Counted from the first letter of the stretch, positions 17,614 through 25,894 are shown. The stretch is 64,000 nt of DNA from Pelagibacterium sp. (GCA_002723255.1 PBNW01000016.1:1-64000); one strand, 5' to 3'. A program made the numbers and translations. Notes: generated by a model from the letters alone, not told the origin.

Positions 17614-17615
17614 AG

Positions 17616-18581
17616 ATGAACCAGATTTCCTCCCTGCCCCACGCACCCGTTCTGGGCGCCGCATTCATGGTCGGGGCCGGCATTACTTTTGCCATTACCA
17701 ACATTTTGACGCCGATCATCACCTATCAGATGGGTGTGCCCTCCACAGCCGTGGTGTTCTGGCAATATATTATTGCAACGCTTTTTGCCCTGCCGCTGAT
17801 CCTGCGGATCGGGGTTTCGAAGTTGCGCACAAAACATCCCTATTGGCACGAGATCCGCGCGTTGCTTTCGGCGCTCGGCGTGCAGTTCTTCGCCTTCGGG
17901 TTCGCGCTGGGTGTGCCGGTCTGGCAGATGGTGGCGCTGTCGATGACGGGGCCGTTCTTCATTCTGCTCGGCGCAACGCTGTTTCTGGGCGAACGCCTGA
18001 CCGTGCAGCGGCTTGGCGCGACGATTACCGGTTTTGTCGGTGCCGTGATGGTCTCCCAGATCGGCACCGAGCAGTTCACTCTCGCTTCGCTTTTGCCCGT
18101 ATTGGCGGCGCTGTGCTGGGGTTCGGTTTCGGTCATCACGCGTTATCTGAGCCGCGACGAAGAGCCTGAATCGCTCACGCTTTACATGCTGGTGCTGATT
18201 ACACCCAACCACTTTCTGATCGGGTTGCTGGTTGGCATAGCCGTCGCGGTGCTGCCGGTGGGCGCGTTGCCGGCAGGACTGGCGACAGGGTTCGATTTTC
18301 AACTTCCGTTGGGCGATCCGTTGATGCTGATCGTGCTCTTGGGGCTGGTGACGGCCGGGGCGCAGTATTTCCTGAGCTTTGCCTACAAGGTGGCCGACGC
18401 CACCTATCTGCAGCCTTTCGATGATCTCAAACTGCCGCTCAATACGCTTTTGGGCTGGGTCGCTCTTTCGCAGGTACCGGCCATCTGGTTCTGGCCGGGT
18501 GCGCTTTTGATCCTCGGCGCGTCGAGCTTCATCCTGTGGAGCGAGCGCCGGGCAACGCCGAGCCGGCTGCAGATGGCATAG
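17616..18581 (+). CDS. ribN: Riboflavin transporter RibN (EamA/DMT superfamily)
   Basis: 321-aa inner-membrane protein with ten predicted helices in two EamA repeats (about 12-150 and 160-310), for example AAFMVGAGITFAITNILTPI and ALCWGSVSVITRYL. RibN imports riboflavin in rhizobia and relatives. The assignment is much strengthened by the FMN riboswitch directly upstream. ATG at 17616 has AAAGGAC as ribosome site, which is part of a predicted sequestering hairpin. Monocistronic: a repeat hairpin follows, and the next gene is on the other strand. Confidence 0.92.
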   Translation: MNQISSLPHAPVLGAAFMVGAGITFAITNILTPIITYQMGVPSTAVVFWQYIIATLFALPLILRIGVSKLRTKHPYWHEIRALLSALGVQFFAFGFALGVPVWQMVALSMTGPFFILLGATLFLGERLTVQRLGATITGFVGAVMVSQIGTEQFTLASLLPVLAALCWGSVSVITRYLSRDEEPESLTLYMLVLITPNHFLIGLLVGIAVAVLPVGALPAGLATGFDFQLPLGDPLMLIVLLGLVTAGAQYFLSFAYKVADATYLQPFDDLKLPLNTLLGWVALSQVPAIWFWPGALLILGASSFILWSERRATPSRLQMA

Positions 18582-18596
18582 ACTTTATGTTGTCGC

Positions 18597-18668
18597 GCTT
18601 CCGAACCGGATAAGTGGTGCCCATCCCCGATCGGGTCGAGGACATGCTTATCCTGGAAGCACTCTAGA
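18597..18668. repeat. Intergenic inverted repeat, long subtype, copy 1
   Basis: Arms GCTTCC-gaacc-GGATAAG (18597-18614) and CTTATCC-t-GGAAGC (18647-18660), with an interior CCGATCGGGTCGAGGACATG. The interior and the trailing CTCTAG recur at 50793-50865, while the arms differ in sequence but keep their pairing. Confidence 0.7.
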
Positions 18669-19776
18669 GCCTCACCCAGCAGCCATCGCGATGGCTGTGC
18701 GCGATGGCATGTATGGTCTTTTCGATGGCCAGCCCCTCTTGAAAATCGATGACGTGCGCCGTCTCCCCGGAGATGGCGCACATCACTTCGCGGGCTTCGA
18801 TGATTTTGAGCTCGTTGAACCCCAGACCGTGGCCGGGCGCGGGAATGAATTTGTCATAGGGCGGATGGATGGGCGCTGTCAGCACAGTGCGGAACCCCTG
18901 TTCGCTGGCCCTGCCCTCGCGGGTGAAGATCTGGAGTTCGTTCATGCGCTCCTGATCGTAGGCGATGGTGCCTTCGGACCCGAAAATCTGGATCGCGATA
19001 CGGCCCTTGCGGCCCCAGGCGGAGCGCGAAAGCTGGATCGCGCCCGATACGCCGCCCGCAAAGCGCAGAAGAATGTGGGCGATATCGAAGGTCTCCACCT
19101 CGCGGTCCTTGCCGTCCTGAGTGGGACGGGTGGGGAACGGTTTGGCAAGGTCGGCCATGACCTGTTCGGCGGGGCCGAGCAATTTCGAGAGGATCGAGAG
19201 CGGATGGACGCCGAAATCATCAAGCGCGCCATAGCCTGAACTCGCCTCGCTCTTCCAATAAAAGAGCGCAGCAGGGTCGGCCATGAAGTCTTCGTCCATT
19301 TCGACCCGCACCGAATGGACCCTGCCGATCGCCCCTTCGGCCAGCAATTTTCCGATGTGGCGGATGAGCGGGTTCTGGATGTAATTGTACCCCAAGACCG
19401 CCACCCGGCCCGAAGCTTGCGCCGCTTCGGCCATGCGCTCGGCATCGGCAAAGGCGGGAGCCATTGGTTTTTCGCACCAGACATGCTTGCCGGCCTCGAG
19501 CGCGGCGATGGCCATTTCGGGGTGGAAGGCATTGGGCGTGGTTATGGAAACAATATCAACATCGGGGTCGGCGATCAGCTCGCGCCAGTCGCCTGTCGAT
19601 TTGGCAAAGCCCAGCGCCGCGGCCTGCTTTGCCGCCAGATCGGCATTGGCTTCGGCGAGGTGGACAAGACGGGGGCGCTCGACATCGCCGAAGACCGGCG
19701 CGACGGCGTTCCAGGCGAGCGCGTGGCACTTGCCCATATAGCCGGTTCCGATGAGGCCGACGCCGAGGGATGTCAT
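18664..19776 (-). CDS. Gfo/Idh/MocA family oxidoreductase
   Basis: 370-aa NAD(P)-dependent sugar or polyol dehydrogenase. The N-terminal Rossmann fold has GTGYMGKCHA (about 10-19), the dinucleotide/catalytic motif CEKPM near residue 100, and DFGVHPLS for the catalytic His region. The C-terminal alpha/beta domain is complete. ATG at 19776 has GGAGCG upstream. It lies downstream of the sugar ABC operon on the same strand but is separated by two hairpin terminators and a minus-strand promoter. The context with an RpiR regulator and inositol genes suggests an inositol-isomer (scyllo/chiro) dehydrogenase, but the substrate is not deducible. Confidence 0.88.
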   Translation of the reverse strand: MTSLGVGLIGTGYMGKCHALAWNAVAPVFGDVERPRLVHLAEANADLAAKQAAALGFAKSTGDWRELIADPDVDIVSITTPNAFHPEMAIAALEAGKHVWCEKPMAPAFADAERMAEAAQASGRVAVLGYNYIQNPLIRHIGKLLAEGAIGRVHSVRVEMDEDFMADPAALFYWKSEASSGYGALDDFGVHPLSILSKLLGPAEQVMADLAKPFPTRPTQDGKDREVETFDIAHILLRFAGGVSGAIQLSRSAWGRKGRIAIQIFGSEGTIAYDQERMNELQIFTREGRASEQGFRTVLTAPIHPPYDKFIPAPGHGLGFNELKIIEAREVMCAISGETAHVIDFQEGLAIEKTIHAIAHSHRDGCWVRL

Positions 19777-19791
19777 TGAAGCGCTCCGGAC

Positions 19792-19866
19792 AAAAAAAGA
19801 CGGCGGAATATGGGAAACCCATATTGCCGCCGGAGGTTGCTCTTGCCCTTCGCGCTCTCGCGAAGG
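19792..19866 (-). ncRNA. Candidate small RNA or 5'-leader attenuator
   Basis: On the minus strand a promoter (TTGAAA at 19901-19896, 18-bp spacer, TATTCT at 19877-19872) is followed by three parts. First comes a stem-loop CCTTCGCG/CGCGAAGG (19847-19866). Next is a short unpaired linker containing CAACCTCC, complementary to a Shine-Dalgarno core. Last is a strong hairpin AATATGGG/CCCATATT extended by CGGCGG/CCGCCG, followed by TCTTTTTTT. Hairpin, anti-SD linker and terminator is the usual form of trans-acting sRNAs. It lies 16 nt before the oxidoreductase start, so it could also be an attenuating leader. Confidence 0.45.
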
Positions 19867-19871
19867 AGGCT

Positions 19872-19901
19872 AGAATACGCGCCTTGGCGGGAAAATTTCA
19901 A
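19872..19901 (-). promoter_or_regulatory. Sigma70-type promoter for the candidate sRNA/leader
   Basis: Minus strand -35 TTGAAA, 18-bp spacer, -10 TATTCT. The predicted start is near 19865, at the first stem of the candidate RNA. Confidence 0.5.
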
Positions 19902-19914
19902 GGATAATGGCTAT

Positions 19915-19945
19915 AAAACGGCGCGATTTGTGTCGCGCCGTTTTT
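19915..19945. terminator. Bidirectional terminator after the sugar ABC operon
   Basis: 12-bp perfect stem AAAACGGCGCGA/TCGCGCCGTTTT with a short loop, flanked by T-rich ends in both directions. Placed 35 bp past the stop of the binding-protein gene. Confidence 0.85.
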
Positions 19946-19979
19946 CTTTTGTCACAGTCGGGCGTCTTTGATGGCCCTG

Positions 19980-20882
19980 TTACTGGTAGTCTGCGGCGTT
20001 GGACGCATCGACAAGAACGGTGCCGGTATCGACCCACTCCTCGATGGTTTCCCCGTTGTTCAGAGCAATCAGGGACTCGATGCCGAAGCGGCCCATATTG
20101 TCGGGCGCCTGGGCGATCGAGGCCGTCATTTCGCCGGCAATGATGGAATTGGCGGCGTCGGGATTGGCGTCAAAGCCGACGACCATGACGCTTTCGAGCA
20201 TGGCGGCCTGCTTGAGCGCCTCGACGGCACCGAGCGCCATGTTGTCGTTGGACGCGAAAATGCCTTTGATGTTGGGATTGCCCGCCAGAATGGTTTCGGC
20301 AACAGACAGACCCATGGCGCGATCCCAGTTGGCAGGCTGTTCGGCAACGATGTTGAGCCCGCATTCAGTCAGGCCGTCATGGGCGCCCTGGGCGCGCTGC
20401 TGACCCGTCGACTGGCTGATAAGCCCCTGAAGAATGGCGACATCGGACCCGGCTTCGAGATTGTCGCACATATATTGGGCCGCAAGCGCCGCGCCGACCT
20501 GGTTGTTGGTGCCGATAAAGGACACGCCCTCATTGGTGCCGCGGGTATCGACGAACACCACCGGGATGCCCTGCGCGATGGCGGAATCGACAACCGGGGC
20601 CAGCGCATTGGGATCGGTTGGAGCCAGCGCGATGCCGTCCACGCCCTGGGCGATCAGATCCTCGATCTGGTTGATCTGGGCCTGAACGTCGGATTCCTGG
20701 GGCGGGGCCACGACGATCACGTCGACCCCATGTTCCTCGCCGGCCGCCATGGCGCCGGCCTCGACGGCGGCCCAGAACGGATTGCCCGCGCCGGGGCCCT
20801 TCATGCCCAGAACATAGGTTTGCGCCTGAGCGCCTACGGTCATGGCGCCGAGCGCCAAGCCTGCCAGAAGCACTGCTTTCAT
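19980..20882 (-). CDS. Sugar ABC transporter periplasmic binding protein (CUT2, RbsB-like)
   Basis: 300-aa periplasmic-binding protein of the ribose/inositol/fructose class. Signal peptide residues 1-20 (MKAVLLAGLALGAMTVGAQA). The Peripla_BP_4 fold has GPGAGNPFWAAVEAGAMAAG, APTDPNALAPVVDSAIAQGIPVVFVDT and FASNDNMALGAVEALKQA. ATG at 20882 was chosen for the GGGAGGA ribosome site and the signal peptide. It is the last gene of the ATPase-permease-binding protein operon, the reverse of the usual order. Inositol is the likely ligand from context (IolR-type site, iol genes), not from residues. Confidence 0.9.
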   Translation of the reverse strand: MKAVLLAGLALGAMTVGAQAQTYVLGMKGPGAGNPFWAAVEAGAMAAGEEHGVDVIVVAPPQESDVQAQINQIEDLIAQGVDGIALAPTDPNALAPVVDSAIAQGIPVVFVDTRGTNEGVSFIGTNNQVGAALAAQYMCDNLEAGSDVAILQGLISQSTGQQRAQGAHDGLTECGLNIVAEQPANWDRAMGLSVAETILAGNPNIKGIFASNDNMALGAVEALKQAAMLESVMVVGFDANPDAANSIIAGEMTASIAQAPDNMGRFGIESLIALNNGETIEEWVDTGTVLVDASNAADYQ

Positions 20883-20961
20883 TTCGTGGTCCTCCCTTTT
20901 CGACCAGTCTCCGTTTGATCGTCGACCGTTCCGGCTGGAGCGCACCGGACGGTCGTAAACC

Positions 20962-21945
20962 TTATTGTCTGACCGACGCTCTGCGGCGGACCACGTCGAT
21001 CCAGACCGCAAAGATGATCACGACGCCGATCAGCACCATCTGCCAGAACGAGCTGACATTGTTGATATTGAGCCCGTTCCGCAGGAGGCCCATGATGAGC
21101 ACGCCGGCCAGAACCCCCAGCACGGTGCCGCGTCCGCCAAAGAACGATGCGCCGCCGATGATGACCGCCGCGATGGCGTCGAGTTCGAGCATCAGGCCCG
21201 CATTGGGGAAACCGGAATCGGTCCGGCCCGCCAAGAGCAGCCCGCCCAGACCGGCCATGAAGCCGGAGATGACGTAAACCAGAACCAGAACCTTATCGAC
21301 ATTGACGCCCGAGACGCGCGCCGCCTGCGGATTGCCGCCGATGGCGTAGATGTGGCGGCCGGTACTGGTTTTTTCGAGAAAGAACCACAACCCCACCGCG
21401 CAGACCGCGACAACGATCAGGCTGGCCGGAATGCCGGCCGGCGGGGCAAGAAAGCCCAGATCGTAATAGGCCTGGCCCAGATAGCGGACTTCTTCCTGGA
21501 GCCCGGAAATCGGAGCACCGTTGGTCACCAGATAGGCGATGCCGCGCACCGCGTTGAGCGTTCCCAAGGTCATGATGAAGGGGTGTGGGAGCCTGAGCCA
21601 AGTCAGCCCCACCCCGTTGACCACCCCCACGGCGATGCCGACCAGCGGGCCGACCATAAGGACGAGCGGCCAGGGCAGGCCCATGCGGCTGGCGAGCGCA
21701 AGGGTGACCATGGAAAGTGCCATTGTCGAGCCGACCGAAAGATCGATGCCGGCGGTGACGATCACCACGAACATGCCCAAGGCAACCAGCGCCAGTGTGG
21801 CGTTCTGTTTCAGGATATTGGTGAGGTTCTGGGGCGTCAAAAACACTTCGGGGCGCGAGAGGGCGATAACCACCATCATCACGATCACGACGAGGACGAT
21901 GCCGTAGGATTCAAGAAATTTCGAGAGTTTGGGATTGTAAAACAT
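20962..21945 (-). CDS. Sugar ABC transporter permease (CUT2, RbsC/FrcC-like)
   Basis: 327-aa inner-membrane permease of the BPD_transp_2 family, with about ten helices. Family motifs are VIVTAGIDLSVGSTMALS near residue 65, AIGGNPQAARVSGVNVDKVLV near 220, and LDAIAAVIIGGASFFGGRGTV near 260. It follows the ATPase gene by 15 bp and precedes the binding protein by about 80 bp, so all three form one operon. Confidence 0.92.
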   Translation of the reverse strand: MFYNPKLSKFLESYGIVLVVIVMMVVIALSRPEVFLTPQNLTNILKQNATLALVALGMFVVIVTAGIDLSVGSTMALSMVTLALASRMGLPWPLVLMVGPLVGIAVGVVNGVGLTWLRLPHPFIMTLGTLNAVRGIAYLVTNGAPISGLQEEVRYLGQAYYDLGFLAPPAGIPASLIVVAVCAVGLWFFLEKTSTGRHIYAIGGNPQAARVSGVNVDKVLVLVYVISGFMAGLGGLLLAGRTDSGFPNAGLMLELDAIAAVIIGGASFFGGRGTVLGVLAGVLIMGLLRNGLNINNVSSFWQMVLIGVVIIFAVWIDVVRRRASVRQ

Positions 21946-21960
21946 TGCGCCCGCCCTGCC

Positions 21961-22746
21961 CTAGTGCAGCCTGTCGTGGGCCAGGGATTCGGTGTGTCCC
22001 TTGGTGCCCATGATCCAGCCGATGACCTCGTTGCGGGACGTGTCGCCGAGTTCGCTTTCGGCGAAGTTGGTGCCCTGATAGAGCGCCATGACCCGGTCGC
22101 AGCAATAGAAGATATCGTCCATGCGGTGGGAGATGACGATCACGGCAACCCCTCGGTCTTTCAGCCTTTTGATGAGGTCAAGCACCTTGCCGACTTCCTT
22201 GATGGCAAGGGCGGCGGTGGGTTCGTCCATGATGACGAGTTGGGCGTCGAACGCCGTGGCGCGCGCGATGGCGACCGCCTGGCGCTGGCCGCCCGAGAGA
22301 TCCTCGGTGTTCTGGGACACCGATTTGACGTGGATGTGGAGATTATCGAGATGGGACTGGGCCATCTCGCGGGCTTTCTTGTGGTCGATGATGGTCAGAG
22401 GCCCGAGCCTTCTGCCCGGCTCGCGGCCCATATAGATGTTTTCATAGATGGGCATGTTCCCGGCCAGCGCGAAGTCCTGATAGACCATCTCGATGCCCTT
22501 GCCGCGGGCGTCCTTGGGGCTGGAAAAATGGACCGGGCGACCATCGAAAATCAGCTCGCCTTTCGAGGGCTGATAGAGCCCGGAGAGGATTTTCATCAGC
22601 GTGGATTTACCCGCGCCATTGTCACCCACAACCCCCAACACCTCGCCGTGACCGACGTGGAAATTGACGTCGTCCAGCGCGGTGATGGCGCCGAAATACT
22701 TGGCGATGCCGCGCGCTTCGAGAAGTGCCGTGCCGGTTTCGGCCAT
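21961..22746 (-). CDS. Sugar ABC transporter ATP-binding protein, single NBD (FrcA-like)
   Basis: 261 aa with one nucleotide-binding domain: Walker A GDNGAGKSTL (about 38-47), signature LSGGQRQAVAIAR, Walker B LVIMDEPTAAL and H-loop ISHRMDD. Most CUT2 ATPases (RbsA, XylG) are about 500 aa with two fused NBDs. A single-domain form is known for FrcA of rhizobia, so this protein would work as a homodimer. ATG at 22746 is preceded by GGAGAGGAAG. First gene of the operon; a GGAA-N6-TTCC site lies about 60 bp upstream. Confidence 0.92.
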   Translation of the reverse strand: MAETGTALLEARGIAKYFGAITALDDVNFHVGHGEVLGVVGDNGAGKSTLMKILSGLYQPSKGELIFDGRPVHFSSPKDARGKGIEMVYQDFALAGNMPIYENIYMGREPGRRLGPLTIIDHKKAREMAQSHLDNLHIHVKSVSQNTEDLSGGQRQAVAIARATAFDAQLVIMDEPTAALAIKEVGKVLDLIKRLKDRGVAVIVISHRMDDIFYCCDRVMALYQGTNFAESELGDTSRNEVIGWIMGTKGHTESLAHDRLH

Positions 22747-22805
22747 CTTCCTCTCCCTCCTCCTGCTCCCCACAAATAGAACACTTGGTGCACTATTTAT
22801 ATTTG

Positions 22806-22821
22806 TGGAATGTTTATTCCA
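22806..22821. promoter_or_regulatory. IolR-type operator in transporter/iolR intergenic region
   Basis: Perfect palindrome TGGAAT-GTTT-ATTCCA, containing GGAA-N6-TTCC. That is the motif described for the RpiR-family repressor IolR of Sinorhizobium meliloti. It lies between the divergent sugar ABC operon and the RpiR gene. Confidence 0.7.
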
Positions 22822-23008
22822 TTTCGTGCAGAATGCGTCAAGGCCCAATCGAACCGGACCGAGGAAAATTGGTGGCCAAAGAGCGGGAAAAATCAGGTTT
22901 TCAGCGCCGTTTTGCGGCGAAAAGGCGCCCGGGCAAATCCCGGGGACAATGGCTGGACGAGTATAGATGCAACGGGCCGGCTGGGGATAAGATCAGGAGA
23001 ATCCGAGC

Positions 23009-23872
23009 ATGGGGCGCAGCAAGGCGATGGACAGCGCAGAGCAGATCGATGTGCCGCGCGATTTCGCGGCTTTGCGCGAGCGCGTTCTGGCGCGCTGGGA
23101 AGAGTTGCCGCGCCGGCTGACCCAGGTGGCCGAATATGCGCTCAACAATCCCGACGAGATCGCCTTTGGCACCGCCGCGTCGATTGCCGCCAAGGCCCAT
23201 GTGCAGCCCTCGACGCTTGTGCGGTTTTCCCAGGCACTGGGATATCAGGGCTTTTCGGGACTGCAGGAAGTGTTTCGTTCGCGGCTGCGCGACCAGGTGC
23301 TTGGTTATGACGAGCGCATGGCGCAATTGCGCGAGCACGGGGAAGGCTCGCCGCGCCCATCCATGATCCTTGAGGGGTTCGCCGAAGCCTCGCTGCGCTC
23401 GATCTCGGCATTGACCGCCCGGCACGATCCGGCGGTGTTCGAGCGGGCGCTCGACGTGCTCGAGGCGGCCCAGACCGTTTACCTGATCGGGCTGCGGCGC
23501 TCGTTTCCGGTGACTTCATATATGGCCTATGCCATGGGCAAGCTGGGCATTCGCACCATCCTGATCGATGCGGTGGCCGGGCTGGCGGCCGAGCAGGCCA
23601 ATTTCGCCAACGGCAAGGATGCCGCCATCGCCATCAGCTTTACACCCTATGCCAGCGAAACGCTGGCGCTGACCACCCAGGTGCGCGAGGCGGGCGCCAA
23701 GGTGGTGGCGATCACCGACTCGATCTTTTCGCCGCTGGCCTCGCAGGCCGAGGCGTGGTTCGAGGTGGCCGAAGCCGATTTCGAGGGGTTCCGGTCGATG
23801 AGCGCGACCATGACGCTGGCCATGGCGCTGACCGTGGCGCTGGCCGACAGGCGCAAGGAAAAAGGGGTGTAG
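23009..23872 (+). CDS. iolR: MurR/RpiR family transcriptional regulator, probably IolR
   Basis: 287-aa regulator. The N-terminal HTH_6 covers about 15-95 (ALNNPDEIAFGTAASIAAKA, STLVRFSQALGYQGFSGLQ). The SIS sugar-phosphate domain covers about 130-270 (AQTVYLIGLRRSFPVTSYMAYAMG, AISFTPYASETLALT). ATG at 23009 has AGGAGA about 10 nt upstream. It is divergent from a sugar ABC operon with a perfect GGAA-N6-TTCC palindrome between them, and a second such site precedes iolC. This makes an inositol-catabolic repressor likely. The name iolR is an inference from motif and context. Confidence 0.8.
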   Translation: MGRSKAMDSAEQIDVPRDFAALRERVLARWEELPRRLTQVAEYALNNPDEIAFGTAASIAAKAHVQPSTLVRFSQALGYQGFSGLQEVFRSRLRDQVLGYDERMAQLREHGEGSPRPSMILEGFAEASLRSISALTARHDPAVFERALDVLEAAQTVYLIGLRRSFPVTSYMAYAMGKLGIRTILIDAVAGLAAEQANFANGKDAAIAISFTPYASETLALTTQVREAGAKVVAITDSIFSPLASQAEAWFEVAEADFEGFRSMSATMTLAMALTVALADRRKEKGV

Positions 23873-23968
23873 TGGCAACGCGGAGAGAACCGCGATCGCT
23901 CAAGGCCCTCTCAGCGGTCTGCCGACCACCCTCTACCCGGAGGGGCGAGGGTTAGGACCAATCGACAT

Positions 23969-24400
23969 TCAGCTGATGGCGGCCATGCCTTTTTCGAAAT
24001 CGTCGCGGATTTCAGCCAGGGTCATCGATCCGAACCGGTCGACAATCATGGCCTCAGCGGCAGCCAGAGTATCGCCGATGCGGGCATTAACGGCTTTTTC
24101 GACGAGACATTTTGGATCGTCATTGGCGAGGCCCAGCGCAAACATTTCGGGTGAACCCAACGCGCGGTAGATATCGGCCATCGTGATCTTTTCGAGCGGC
24201 GTCGCCAGTTCCCAGCCGCCATTGTGGCCCTTGGACGAGGTGACATAGCCCGCCTCGCGCAGCCCCGCCATGGTGCGGCGCACGACCACGGGATTGGTCG
24301 ATAACATTCTGGCCATTGTTTCTGACGTCGCTGCTCCCTCCATCTTGCTCATGTGGATCAACACATGGAGCATGCGGGAGAGCCGGTTGTCGGTGCGCAT
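23969..24400 (-). CDS. Rrf2 family transcriptional regulator
   Basis: 143-aa winged-helix regulator (RLSRMLHVLIHMSKM, TSETMARMLSTNPVVVRRTMAGLREAGYV, GHNGGWELA). It has only one cysteine (CLVEK) and lacks the Cys triad of IscR/NsrR, so no Fe-S cluster is expected. It resembles the YwnA-type Rrf2 subgroup. Divergent from a small methyltransferase gene; such pairs are often regulator and target (inference). It interrupts the inositol region. Confidence 0.88.
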   Translation of the reverse strand: MRTDNRLSRMLHVLIHMSKMEGAATSETMARMLSTNPVVVRRTMAGLREAGYVTSSKGHNGGWELATPLEKITMADIYRALGSPEMFALGLANDDPKCLVEKAVNARIGDTLAAAEAMIVDRFGSMTLAEIRDDFEKGMAAIS

Positions 24401-24512
24401 GGGCTTTACCTCTGGTGTTGACCTAGCCCGGCGGGTGAGCCTGCGTCAATTGCCGGGCCGCTTGCGCAGCGTCGCGCCAAGCGCAATCCTTGTCCCGACA
24501 CGGGGGGTGAGC

Positions 24513-24926
24513 ATGGGGAACACCATTTCAGGACGCTTGCTGGCCATAGTTGATGCATTGCCGCTGGCGCCGGACATGCGCGTGCTGGAAATCGGATGCG
24601 GGCCGGGCGTGATGGCGCGCGAGATGGCTCGGCGCATGGGGACGGGCAAGGTGGTGGCCATCGACCGGTCGGCCAGGGCGATCGCATTGGCGCGAACCGG
24701 ATCGGTGCAGGAAATGGCGGCGGGCCTTCTCGAATTCCGGCAAATAGCAATCGAGGATCTTACGCTCGAGCGCGGAGAGGCGCCGTTCGATCTGGCCGTG
24801 GCAGTGCGCGTGGGCGCACTCGACGGGCGCCATCCTGAAACGGGCCTGAAGGCGCACGCGGTGCTTGCCAAGGTGCTCAAACCAGACGGGCAGCTGTGGG
24901 TCGACGGGCGCCCTGTCTCCCTTTGA
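24513..24926 (+). CDS. Small class I SAM-dependent methyltransferase
   Basis: 137-aa minimal Rossmann methyltransferase. Motif I VLEIGCGPGVMAREMARR is near residue 24-41, motif II VVAIDRSARAI, then FDLAVAVRVGALDGRHPE and a C-terminal LKPDGQLWVDG. The GTG at 24507 or ATG at 24513 follows a GGGGGG run. In-frame upstream ATGs at 24399 and before would overlap the divergent Rrf2 gene and add unlike sequence. No substrate domain is present. Divergent partner of the Rrf2 regulator. Substrate unknown. Confidence 0.75.
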   Translation: MGNTISGRLLAIVDALPLAPDMRVLEIGCGPGVMAREMARRMGTGKVVAIDRSARAIALARTGSVQEMAAGLLEFRQIAIEDLTLERGEAPFDLAVAVRVGALDGRHPETGLKAHAVLAKVLKPDGQLWVDGRPVSL

Positions 24927-25121
24927 AAGCGAGGTATGCCATCGTGTTGCATGCGCAGCACACCGAAATTTGATTGTTTTTCAATGCTATTGCTGTGTGG
25001 AACCAAGTGTTTCCTGTCCCGTTCGGTTGCCGCGGGGAAAAACAGAACAAGCCAATACCGGACCGGCCATCGCGCCGGCTTCGGAAAGAGGTTTGTTCGC
25101 CCAAGCAACGGAGTACGAACA

Positions 25122-25784
25122 ATGAAAAACGCTCTTGCAAAAACAGTTCTGGCAACAACAGCCGGACTTTTGATGACGGGAACGGCGCTGGCGCAGACCG
25201 CCACGGCCACCGCAACGACCGACCTCAACATCCGCTCGGGCCCCGGCCCGCAGTTTGAAACCGTGGGCGTGATCGCCTCGGGCGACAGCGCCACGGTGAC
25301 CGGCTGTGTGGCGGATTCGATGTGGTGCGAAATCGATTATGACGGCACCATGGGCTATGCCTATTCCGACTATCTGACCGTCGCGGCCCAGGCTCAGGGT
25401 GAGCCTATCGTTCTGACCGAACGTCCGCCCGAACTGGTGGGCGTTGCCGAACCCTCCACAACCGCCAATTCGACGGTGACCGGCGCGGCCGGTGGCGCGA
25501 TTGCCGGTGCCCTGATCGGTGGGCCCGTTGGGGCCGCTATCGGTGCCGGGCTGGGCGCGACGGCCGGGGTCGTCGTCGATCCGCCGGAAAGCGCGCGCAC
25601 TTATGTGACGTCCAACCCCATGGAGCCGGTCTATCTGGAAGGTGAAGTGGTGGTCGGGGCTCAGGTGCCCGAAACGGTGACGGCCGAGGCTATCCCGGAC
25701 TACGAATATGACTACGTCTATATCAACGGTCAGCCGGTGCTGATCGACCCGGCCAGCCGGGAAATCGTTTATGTCTTCCGCTAA
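25122..25784 (+). CDS. Secreted SH3-domain / DUF1236 protein with glycine zipper
   Basis: 220-aa periplasmic or envelope protein. Signal peptide residues 1-25 (ends GTALAQT). A bacterial SH3 domain (about 28-85) contains TTDLNIRSGPGPQFETVG and a Cys pair (GCVADSMWC). A glycine-zipper segment (about 117-150, GAAGGAIAGALIGGPVGAAI) follows. The C-terminal DUF1236 signature is IPDYEYDYVYINGQPVLIDP. This layout is common in Hyphomicrobiales with unknown function, probably binding cell wall or membrane. ATG at 25122 has GGAG upstream. A terminator follows, so it is monocistronic. Confidence 0.85.
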   Translation: MKNALAKTVLATTAGLLMTGTALAQTATATATTDLNIRSGPGPQFETVGVIASGDSATVTGCVADSMWCEIDYDGTMGYAYSDYLTVAAQAQGEPIVLTERPPELVGVAEPSTTANSTVTGAAGGAIAGALIGGPVGAAIGAGLGATAGVVVDPPESARTYVTSNPMEPVYLEGEVVVGAQVPETVTAEAIPDYEYDYVYINGQPVLIDPASREIVYVFR

Positions 25785-25805
25785 AGCCGGATGACCGAGA
25801 CAGTG

Positions 25806-25833
25806 GGGCGGCCCTGCGGGGCCGCCCTTTTTT
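25806..25833 (+). terminator. Rho-independent terminator
   Basis: 9-bp stem GGGCGGCCC/GGGCCGCCC with a 4-nt loop followed by TTTTTT, 22 bp past the SH3/DUF1236 stop. Confidence 0.88.
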
Positions 25834-25836
25834 GTC

Positions 25837-25879
25837 GCGCGATCGAACCGAAAAAGTCTGCAACTTTTTCTGATCGCGC
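25837..25879. repeat. Intergenic palindromic repeat, short subtype, copy 2
   Basis: GCGCGATC-gaaccg-AAAAAGT, loop CTGCA, ACTTTTT-ct-GATCGCGC. It is homologous in plan to the element at 14373-14407 and, like it, sits in a 3' intergenic region next to a terminator. Confidence 0.7.
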
Positions 25880-25894
25880 TTAAGGCCGCCCCTT

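Noticed and set aside
20965-22779. 604-codon plus-strand frame across the ABC transporter genes
   Set aside because: Low-complexity His/Asp-rich product spanning two well-defined minus-strand genes; antisense artefact.
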